In this document: piece after piece, positions 43,429 through 52,800 of the stretch | Position numbering within the stretch: position 1 is the first letter of the stretch | Layout of the letters: the number at the start of each line of letters is the position of its first letter | DNA from: Streptomyces sp. NBC_00459 | Lineage (GTDB): Bacteria; Actinomycetota; Actinomycetes; Streptomycetales; Streptomycetaceae | Length of the DNA stretch: 64,000 nucleotides | NCBI RefSeq assembly: GCF_036013955.1 | Contig: NZ_CP107903.1 | Span: 9,238,001 to 9,302,000, forward strand | Direction of reading: 5' to 3' | Made by a program: the position numbers and the translations under genes | The notes under the pieces: generated by a model | What the model was told of the DNA's origin: nothing | The model's database searches: none | The model's input: the letters and a program-made list of their open reading frames with translations, nothing else

Positions 43429-45207
43429 TCAGTGGTCGGCGGCGGGTTCGGGGTGCGGCGCGAGTTGCTCCGGGTGCGCGCAGAAGAGTTGGTTACGGGT
43501 GTGCAGCTCCGTGGTGATGTCCAGGGCGGGGAGGAGTGCGTGGGCCTCCCGGCGTGGGTCGGTGCCGTCCGCTCGGGCGAGGAGATAGGCGAGACACGCG
43601 GCGAGCCAGCGGGTGTCGCCGGGCTCCGCGCCGAACAGGGGGCGGGTGGGGTTGGCCCACCAGAGGAGGAGACAGCAGGCGGCGGCGTGGAGGTGGGCGA
43701 AGCGGTCCGCGGCGTCCACCAGGCCGGTGTCTCGGTCGGCCGTGGCCATGTCTTCGGTCAGTTGGGTGAGGCTGGTGGTGAGGCGGGTTGTCAGAGATGC
43801 GGTTGTTCGGTCGCCCTGGGTGGTGAGGGCGGTTGTTGCATGGGGCGCGATGTCGAACAGGGCTGTGGTTATGGGGGAGTTGCCTCGGGCGGTCAGGTCC
43901 AGGCGTTCTGGGACGTATGGGGGGAGGGGTTCGGTGAGGTCGAAGACCTCGCGTATGTGGCGGGTGAGTTCTCGGCGTTGGGAGTTCTCTTCGACGGCGC
44001 GTGCTGCGCCGTCGTGGTTTGTCGCGCCGTTCCCCCCGCCCCCGGGTCCGTTGCCCTGTGCCAGTGTCGGTAGTTGAGCCGCGTATGCGCGCAGGTTGGC
44101 CAGGGTGCTGGTGTCCACGACTCGAACGATCGCCGCGTCCCGCTGGAGCTTCTGGAACAGGCCGTCGCCCGGGCCCTCCGTGCGGAGTACCGAGCGGGTC
44201 GCCAGGACCGTGGCGCAGCGGCGGATCAGGTCCTCGGTGTTCTCCGCGACCACGTGCTTCGCCGCGCAGCCCCAGACGCTGAACACCTCCGGGAACACAT
44301 GGATACCCCGGGCGGCGGTCAGAGCTGTGACGTCCGCCGCCAGGAGAGCGGCCGACGCGACCGCCAACTCGCGCCTGGGATAAGGCGATTCTCGTACCGT
44401 TGCGCGGCCGACCCGGCGTGCCGACGCGAAGTCCAGGGTCAGCCGCAGGGCAGTGTCCGCGCAGCCGAGGCTGCCGGCCATGCTCATCACCCGGACCACC
44501 TGCTGGGCCTTCATCACCGACTCCAGCGCCTGCCCCTCGTGGCCCACCAACGCCTCGGCGGGGACCGGGAGTCGGTCGAAACGGAGGTGGGCGAAGTCGA
44601 CGCCCCGCATACCCGAGGTGGGAACGGCCGGGCCGCGCTCGACGTCTCCTGACAGGTCGAGCAGCACCGCCGTGAAGGCGCCCGGCCCCCGCCCGCCCGT
44701 CCGGGCCACGAGATACAGCGCCTCGCAGCGGCGGCCGAGGCCCACCATCCACTTCTCGCCCGACAACTCCCAACCGTCCAGGGCCGGTTCGAGTCGCACG
44801 GTGTTGGCCAGCAGGTCGCTGCCGTGGTCGGCCTCCGACAGGGCGAAGCCCACCGCGCCGCCCCTGCCGAGGATCTCCGCCACATGCTTCTGCTGCTCCG
44901 GCGAGCCGTGCAGTGCCAGGCAGGTCGCCGCGGTGATGCCGAACATGGTGCCCGGCATGATGTTCAGGTCCCGGCGGGCGGCGGTGCGGACCGTCACCAT
45001 GCTGTGCTCGAAGGACTCGAACCGGCCGCCCCACTCCGTCGGCAGGTAGTTGAGATGGAAGCCCGCCTCGCGCAGCGCGGCGCACAACTCCTCCGGGAAC
45101 GCGTCCTGTTCGTCACGGCGGACGGCCGCCGCGAATCCGTACGGGTTGTCCCCGTCGTACGGATCGCCCAGCAGACGCTCGATCTCCCCGGCGGTCGGCG
45201 CGCTCAT
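43429..45207 (-). CDS. Acyl-CoA dehydrogenase family protein (first of pair)
   Basis: A 592-residue flavoprotein. FALSEADHGSDLLANTVRLEPALDGWELSGEKWMVGLGRR is the middle beta domain; LRLTLDFASARRVGRATVRESPYPRRELAVASA starts the C-terminal helical domain. Between about 385 and 480 it carries a Gly/Asn-rich linker and a Thr/Leu-rich stretch with codons rare elsewhere in the window (ACA, ATA, CGA, CCA). Its ATG overlaps the stop of the PfaD-like gene (ATGA), showing tight coupling to the synthase. Adjacent actinobacterial dehydrogenases often form heteromers; that may hold here. Confidence 0.87.
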   Translation of the reverse strand: MSAPTAGEIERLLGDPYDGDNPYGFAAAVRRDEQDAFPEELCAALREAGFHLNYLPTEWGGRFESFEHSMVTVRTAARRDLNIMPGTMFGITAATCLALHGSPEQQKHVAEILGRGGAVGFALSEADHGSDLLANTVRLEPALDGWELSGEKWMVGLGRRCEALYLVARTGGRGPGAFTAVLLDLSGDVERGPAVPTSGMRGVDFAHLRFDRLPVPAEALVGHEGQALESVMKAQQVVRVMSMAGSLGCADTALRLTLDFASARRVGRATVRESPYPRRELAVASAALLAADVTALTAARGIHVFPEVFSVWGCAAKHVVAENTEDLIRRCATVLATRSVLRTEGPGDGLFQKLQRDAAIVRVVDTSTLANLRAYAAQLPTLAQGNGPGGGGNGATNHDGAARAVEENSQRRELTRHIREVFDLTEPLPPYVPERLDLTARGNSPITTALFDIAPHATTALTTQGDRTTASLTTRLTTSLTQLTEDMATADRDTGLVDAADRFAHLHAAACCLLLWWANPTRPLFGAEPGDTRWLAACLAYLLARADGTDPRREAHALLPALDITTELHTRNQLFCAHPEQLAPHPEPAADH

Positions 45208-46820
45208 CGCGTGCCCTCCGACTCAGCCTGGGGTTCCAGGGGAACGGGGCGATAGTCGGCCGCCGACGCCGGGATCCGGACGCCGGAGACGCGGAGCTGG
45301 GCCAGGCGGGTGTGGAACGCGGCTCCGCGCATCAGATGGTGGGCCACGTCCGCGACCCGGCGGTTGCCCGGGGCCTTGAGATAACTGGCGGTGACCCAGT
45401 CGTTGAACGCGCCCATCGCCGGACCGCACCACACCTGGTAGTCGAGCACGCGGTCCGGGTCGCCGACCGTCGACCAGCGGGACGCCATGCCGAGGTACCA
45501 GCGGAACACCAGCGCCATCCGCCGCTTCGGGTTCTCGGCGGCACGGGCCAGCTGCTCGGGATCACGGCGGCCGAAGTAGCCGACGCACTCCTGCCAGACG
45601 TCGTCCAGCGGGCGGCGGATGATCTGGGTCTCCAGCCGGGCGCGCTCACTGTCGGGCAGCGCCTCCAGGCCGTCGTACCGCTGGTACAGCTCGTACAGGC
45701 GCTTGGCGCGCATCGGGAACAGGGTGCCCTTCTTCAACACCTGGAGTTCCACGCCCATTTCGAACATGTCGGCGGCCGGCGCCATCTCGCAGTCCGCGAT
45801 GCCCGCGTCCGCCAGCAGTTCCTTGGTCGGCTTCGACGCACCCGACTCCACGCACGACTGGTTGACCGAGCCGGTGACCACATAGGCCGCGCCCATGGTG
45901 AACGCCGCCGCGACGGAGGAGGGACAGCCGAGGCCGCCCGCCGCGCCCACCCGGATCGGGGTCGGGTAGCGGTGGTCGTGCTGGACGGTGTCCCGCAGCC
46001 GGAGGATCGTCGGGAGGAGGGCGGTGAGCGGGCGGCGGTCGGTGTGGCCGCCCGAGTCGCCCTCGACCGTGATGTCGTCGGCCATCGGGACGTACTTCGC
46101 CAGGTCCGCCTGTTCGGCGGTGATCAGGCCCTGGGAGTGGAGGGCGCTCACCAGAGCCGCCGGTGCGGGGCGCATGAAGCGCTCCGCCGTCTCCGGGCGG
46201 GAGATCTTCGCGATGAGCCGGTGTGCGGCGACGACCTCACCGGACGGACCGCGGCGCAGGCCGGCCAGACGGTAGCGCACCACGTGCGGGCTGAGGCTCA
46301 TGAAGGCCGACGCCTCCACACACCGCACCCCGTACCGCAGGAACAGCTCCACCGCCTCCCGTTCCAGGCGCTCCTCGCTCGGGCTGTGGATCAGATTGAC
46401 GGCGTACGGCAGCCCCGGGATCTCGGCGGCGAACCGGGTGAGCGCCTTCTCGATGGTCTCGGGCAGCAGCCCGGCCGCCCCGTACGAGGCGAGGAAACCC
46501 TCCTGGGCCAGGGCGATCACCAGGTCGGCCGAGGCGATGCCGCCCGCCATCGCGCCCGCCATATAGGCGTACCGGACGCCGTGCGCGGCCAGGAAGGCCG
46601 GGGAGCCGAGAGCGCGCGGGGGAAGCGGGCCGGCGGCGGCCAGGAGGGGGAACCCCTCGCCCGGTGTGGCCCGGCCCCCGGAGACGGCGCCGATGCCGGT
46701 GGGTGTGCGGACGACGAAGGCGGGCCGGTCGAGGTCGGCGAGTGACCGGTAGATGCCGGCCGGGTCGGTGCCGGGGCTGCTGTCTCCGTACCACCGCAGA
46801 GGAGTGGTCTGGGTGTGCAT
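45204..46820 (-). CDS. PfaD family enoyl reductase-like protein
   Basis: A 538-residue FMN-dependent TIM-barrel protein of the PfaD/trans-acting enoyl-reductase family, which reduces enoyl-ACP during PUFA and trans-AT polyketide synthesis. Landmarks are YAYMAGAMAGGIASADLVIA, LPYAVNLIHSP, ADDITVEGDSGGHTD, RVGAAGGLGCPSSVAAAFTMGAAYVVTGSVNQ and FEMGVELQVLKKGTLFPMRA, all typical. AGGAGA lies before ATG 46820. It follows the PfaC-like gene by 26 nt, matching the usual pairing of Pfa synthase and its discrete reductase. Confidence 0.93.
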   Translation of the reverse strand: MHTQTTPLRWYGDSSPGTDPAGIYRSLADLDRPAFVVRTPTGIGAVSGGRATPGEGFPLLAAAGPLPPRALGSPAFLAAHGVRYAYMAGAMAGGIASADLVIALAQEGFLASYGAAGLLPETIEKALTRFAAEIPGLPYAVNLIHSPSEERLEREAVELFLRYGVRCVEASAFMSLSPHVVRYRLAGLRRGPSGEVVAAHRLIAKISRPETAERFMRPAPAALVSALHSQGLITAEQADLAKYVPMADDITVEGDSGGHTDRRPLTALLPTILRLRDTVQHDHRYPTPIRVGAAGGLGCPSSVAAAFTMGAAYVVTGSVNQSCVESGASKPTKELLADAGIADCEMAPAADMFEMGVELQVLKKGTLFPMRAKRLYELYQRYDGLEALPDSERARLETQIIRRPLDDVWQECVGYFGRRDPEQLARAAENPKRRMALVFRWYLGMASRWSTVGDPDRVLDYQVWCGPAMGAFNDWVTASYLKAPGNRRVADVAHHLMRGAAFHTRLAQLRVSGVRIPASAADYRPVPLEPQAESEGTR

Positions 46821-46846
46821 GGTCGGGGTCGTCTCCTCTGAGCCGG

Positions 46847-49800
46847 TCAGGCCCGGTCGCGGGTGGTGTCGGGGCTGACCTCGATGGCCACGTCGGTGAG
46901 TTCGTAGATGCGCAGCCCCGGCTTCCACAGGTCGGCGTCCGCGATCACCACGAGCCGCCCACCGTCCCGGCGGACCTCCTTGACGTGGACGTCGAAGCGC
47001 AACTCCCCGTCGTGACGCAGGATCTGGCCCCGGTACTTCCAGCTCGTCGGGACATCCACGGCGAGACCGAACCGGGGGTTCTCGATTCCCTCGGCGAGGC
47101 CCTGCTCCAGGACGAACAGGCGCAGTCCCTGGAGGATCGCCTCCACACCGAGGGAGCCGGGCATCACCGGGTCGCGGTGGAAGTGGCAGTCGAAGTACCA
47201 CTCGTCGGGCCGGACCTGGCGGTAGCCGTGGAGGTATCCGGCGCCGTGCCTGCCGCCGTCCGCGACCAGGTCGACGTGGTCGACGAGGTGGTAGTGACCG
47301 CCGGGCAGGTGCAGCCGGCCGCCGGTCGGGTCGGTGAACGCCGGTGCCTCGTCGGGGAGTTCGATGCGGCGGATGCGGGAGGCGGCCGGTTTCTCCTGCT
47401 CGATCCAGGGCGCGACGTACGTCCCGTTGTCCAGGCCCACCTGGTTGGTGAGCGCTGCCTCGCTGAAGTAGCCGAACAGGGACTCGCCGGTGTAGAAGAC
47501 CTCGCCGTCGGCCGAGAGTTCGTACTTGAAGTTCTGAAGTACGGCACCCGACACGGCACTTGTCATCAGCAGCGTGGAGTGATGACGGATCGTCCTGCCG
47601 CGCAGATCGATGTCCTTGACGTACGTCGCCCTGCCGTCGAGGTTGCGGATCGAGTACTCGGTCGTCGGCTGCTTCAGGGTGGCGCCCAGGTAGTAGCCGT
47701 TGAGGATGGCCGCCTGGAGCGAGGTCTCCATCAGCACGCAGTTGGGCAGGTGGGGATGCGCGTTCTCGCGGTAGTACCAGGCGTCCGCCGGTGAGTCGTA
47801 CTCCGTCACCATTTCCGCACCCGGCTTCAAATCGCCCCGAGTGCCGGTGAGTTGCATGATGCGGTCCACGAACTGGAAGTCCCCGTTGGGGATGTACGGG
47901 GCCCGGCTCTCCTTGTACACGTCGAACTCGGGGCCCATCGCCGTACCGAGGTCGCCCTTCGCGGCGTGCGCCAGATGGAGTTCGTTGATCAGGGCGGGCT
48001 CACCGGCGCGGTTGCGGCGGCCGAGGAACTCCGGGATGCCGCCGGGGCCGGCCCGGTAGGGCGTACCGTCCTTCTCGCGGATCTGGATGCCGAAGTTGCG
48101 CATCCGGATCACCGCCTTGTCGCCCAGGTACACGAGGATGTCGGCGACGACGGAGGGACGCGGCAGCAGCGTCAGCTCCATGATCTCGATCTCGTACCGG
48201 ATCTCCCGGTGCTTCGGTGTGATCTGGCCGCGGACCTGCACCTCGGTCTCCAGCCCGACGATCGTCTGGAAACGGGCGTCGGGCAGCACCAGGTGCATGC
48301 CCTGGTGGAGCAGATACGCCTGGAGGGTCTGGACGGCGCCCTCCGCCACCATCGACCCCGCCAGCACCGGATCGTCGGGGAAGTGGCACTCGAAGTACCA
48401 GGCGTCCGGCTCCAGCCGCTTGTGAGCGGTGATCGCACCGATCCCGCGCGGCCCGCCCGTACGGTCGATGAGGATCTCGTCGACCATCCGCAGCCGCGCG
48501 TCGGGCAGCCGCAACGCCGGGTTGAGACCGGCGTCCTGGGCGTGGTGCGGCCCGAACACCTCGCCCGGCTTCCCCGCTGCCAGCAACTCCAGGTCGGCGG
48601 CGGTGAGCCGGTTCTTCTCGGTGTCGGCCAGCGGCTTGAAGGTGGTCCTGGTCAGTGCGGCGCGCCGCTTCCTGTCCCGCTCGGTGACGACGACACCCAA
48701 CGGCGTGTCGAGTTCGGCCTGCGTGAAGAACCCGGCGCTGGCGTCCTTGAGTTCGAGGATCAGCTCGCCGTCGGCGTAGCAGAGATAGCTGAAGAAGAAG
48801 AGCGTGGTGTCGCCCTGACGGATGAAGCGGTTGATCGAGATGTCGTAGCGCAGGGTCTGGCCGGTCCTCGGCAGGTCGCCGTGGAAGACGAGGGTGCTGT
48901 CGAGGAGCCGGTAGACCCGCTCGCCCTTGTTGCGGAAGTCGATGCCGAGATAGCTGATGAGCAGCAGGTCGCACTGGCCGGCCTCGATGGCCACGGCCGG
49001 CGGCACCCCGCCGTCCACCGCGTACCAGGCGTCCTTCGGCACGTCGTACTCGGTGCGGATGAACGACGGTTCGTAGACGCCGGTCTCCGCCCGGAGATCG
49101 GTGACCCGGGTGACGAAGTGGTACGGGGGTGCGGGCAGCCGGACGCGCTTCGCGTAACCGTCGATGTCCGCGAACTCGGGGCCGAACACGTCCGTGATCC
49201 GGCCCGTGGCGAAGGCGAGGAGCTGTTCCTCGTCCCAGATGACACCGGGCGCCCTGGGCGGCGGGGTGACGTGAGGTGCCGCTTCGATGGCGGCGGGGAG
49301 CGGCGGGCCGGCAGGGAGCGCGGACGGCGGCGGGGCGACGGGCGCCGTGGTGGGCGCGGGGGGCACGAAGGCTGCTTCGAGCAGCGCCTCCGTGCGGGCC
49401 AGGGTGTTCTCCTGGAGGACGCGCTGTGTCTCCATCACCACCGAGTGCGTGGCCACCATCTGCTGCCGGATCTCCCGTACGAGATCGGTCGCGGCGTTTC
49501 CGGACGACCACCCGGAGGACGGGACAGGGGCGGGGGTAGTGGCACGGCCGGGTGGTGGTGTGTCCGGGGCGGCGGGCACGAGGGACCTGTGCACCGGCGC
49601 CGCAGCCGGCGCGGCCGGTTCCGCCCAGGGCAGGAAGGCGATCGGTTCGCCGTCGAAGGTGATGACCTCGATGTCGTCGAGGCTCGGGTCGGCGGGCATC
49701 GGGGCGGGTACCTCCAAGTCGGCCGCCGTACGGGCGGGTCGGGCGTCCTTGACGTCAACTGCCTGGGGAGAAAGCTCCGTTGAGCCGTACCTGGTAGCCA

Positions 49801-52800
49801 CGCCGACGGTCGCGGGCTCGGGCCGCGCGGCGGCGAGGACCGGTGAGGCCGCCGCCAACCGCGCCGTGATGCCCGCCGGAATGGGTGCGCCGCCGCCGAC
49901 CGGCACCCGCAGCAGGGCCGGTCGGGTGGCCGGCACGGGGTCCGGCCCGAGCAGTGCCATGAGGTCCACCGGCAGCCCGTGCGCGGTGAGCCGGGCCGCC
50001 AGCTGGGCCACGGAACGGGCGGCGGGGACACCGCGCCGGTCCACCGGCATCGCCACGTGCTCGGCGTCGCCGAGGGTGTCGTGCACCCACCGGGTACAGG
50101 TGGCGCCCGGACCGACCTCGACGAAGTAGCGGTAGCCACGGTCGTACGCGGTACGCACCAGGCGCGGGAAGTCGATCGCGGCGCGCAGGGTCCGCGCGAT
50201 CCGCCGGGCCACCTCCGACCGCTCCAGTTCGGGGACGGAGCCGTAGTCGTAGGCGCTCAGCAGGTCGAGGCCGCCCGGGGAACCGGTCGGATGGTCGTTG
50301 AGCTCGGCGAGACCGGCCGACTCCCCGTCCACGACCGGACAGTGCATCACCGAGCCGACCGGTGAGCGGGCCGACGGGCAGCCCAACTCCTCGATCAGAG
50401 AACGGCACTGAGCGGGATCACCGGCGATCACCGCCTCGCGCGGGGTGTTGACATGGGTCAGGAACACCCTGGCGTAGGGGGTGTCGGCGCGGGAGAGGGC
50501 CTCCGTGATCCGGTCCGCGGACTCCAGCAGCACGAAGCTGCCCCACACGGCCTCGTCCGGTGTGTCCTCGGAAAGGCGCCACAGTTCACGGACGGTACGG
50601 CGGGGCCCGGACAGCCGGTCGCGGAACAGGGGAGTGGCGCTGATCCGGTCGTCCCGGCGGGCCGAGCGCTGCCAGCCGCCGGTGGCGAACAGCATGCTGC
50701 TCTCGCCCAGGCTGTAGCCGAACGCGCCGTGCGCACGCACGCCGAGCAGCTCGCGCACCAGGTCGGTGTAGAGGATCGCGAAGGTGGTGCCGGTGGCGAG
50801 CATGAACGGGATGTCCTCGCCGAGTTGGCCCTCCAGAGCCATCAAGTCCCGTCGCTCAGGGGTGACTTGAGTGCGCGGATAGAGCTGGGCCGCGCGGAAG
50901 AGCCGGTCCGGGTCGGAGGCCTCCGCCTCGAAGGTGTCGAGCAGGGACGGGAAGGCCCGGAAGAAGTCCTGGCCCAGCCCCGGGTACGAGTTGAACGCGC
51001 CCGGATAGACCAGGGCCACCTTCCCCTCCGGCCCGATCGGCCGCGGCGCGAAGCAACTCCCCGCCGGGGTCGTCCACTCCTCGCCCTTCGCAGCCGCGCC
51101 GGGCAGGTCACGTGCCGCCAACTCGAGCTGGGCACGAAGCTGTTCGGCGTCACGGCCGACCAGGACGACACGCAGCGCACTGCCCGGTAGGCGCTCGGCG
51201 GCGGCCCGGCCCAGTCGGTACGGATCGACGCCCTCGCCGAGGAGCCTCAGATGCCGGTCCACCTCGGCGAGCAGCCCGTCGACGTCCGGTGCGCCGAGCG
51301 GCAGCAGCACCGGGCCGCCGGCCTTGCGCCAGTCGCTGCGGGCGATGTCGCCCCGGGTGCGGTCGGCGGACAGGACGACATGGGCGTGGGCGCCGTCCGA
51401 GCCGATGGCGCTGACGGCCGCGTACCGACGTACACCCTGCGCGTCGCGCAGCCAGGGCCGGGACGCGTCCGGCACATGGAACGCCGATGCGGCGAAGTGG
51501 TCGGCCAGCTCCGGCGCGGGCCTGCGCCAGCCGGGTGCGCCGGGAACGTAGGCGTGGTGCAGGCACAGCACGGCGCGCAGCAGGCCCGCCATCGCGGCGG
51601 CGGTCTGGGTGTCGCCGAGCTGCGCCTTGGCACTGCCCAGCGCGACCGTGCCGGAGCCCGCCGGGTACACCTGGGCAAGCGCCCCCAGCTCGGCCGAGTC
51701 CTGCCCGGGTGTGCCGCCCGCATGCGCCTCGACATAGCCGACGTCGGCCGGGCCGATGCCGGCGGCGGCCAGCGCGTCCCCGGCGGCCAGGGCGAGCGTG
51801 TCCGCGTCCGCCTCCGGCAGCACACCCGCGACGGGCGAGGCGTGCCGTACGGCCACGGAGTCGATCCGCGCGTACGCACGCCGTTCGTCCGGGGCCGCGC
51901 CGGGACGCGTGACGACGACGGCACCCGCGCCCTCGCCGATCCGCCGGCCGTGCTTCCCCTCGCCGAAGCTCAGACCCGCCCCGGACACCGGCTTGTCGTC
52001 GCGCAGCAGCAGGTTCTCCGGCGAGGCCGCGAGATCCACCGCGCCGACCAGCACCGCTTCGACACTCTCGTCCAGCAACAGGAGTTGGGCGATCTGGAGC
52101 GCCTCGGCGGTGCCCGCGCCGTCGGACGAGACGGTGAAGGACGGTCCGGTGAGGTTCCAGAGGGAGGAGATCCGGCTCGCCATGATGTTGCCGATGTAGC
52201 TCAGCACCTCGTTGGCGACGATCGGCTCGTGGACGCCCTCCCGGGCGACGGCGGCGACGGCGGCGAACTGCTCCTCCGTCAGTTCAAGGCCGGCATCGTC
52301 GTAGGCGCGGCGGAGGAAGTCGCCGAGCCCGTAACGGGCCAGGTGCAGATGGGCACTTGGCTCGATCTCCATGGCCACGACCACCGCGATCCGGCGCGGC
52401 TCGGGCGCCTTGCGGCCCGTCGGCACCGTCCGGTCGTACCCCGCGTCGCGCAGCGCCTCGTCGGCGACCTTCGACATCAGGGCGTGCTGGAGGTTGTAGT
52501 TGCGCAGGTCGGCCGGGGGAATGCGGTTGTCGGCCGGATCGAGTTCGACGCGGTCCACGAACCCGCCCTCGGGCAGCGCCGCCCGGTGCAGCCCCGCCCG
52601 CTCCAGCGTGCCGCCGCGGGTTTCCTCCAGGCCGCGCCAGCGGTGCTCGGGCAGCGGCTGGAAGGCGTCGGTGCCGTCGTGCAGGGCGCGTTCGAAGGCG
52701 GTCACGTCGGCGAGGGTGCCGAAGTGCGAGCCGAGACCGATCACGTCGAGGGCGGGCGGTACGACGGGTTCCGCGACCCCGGCTTCCAGGGCGTCCGGCC

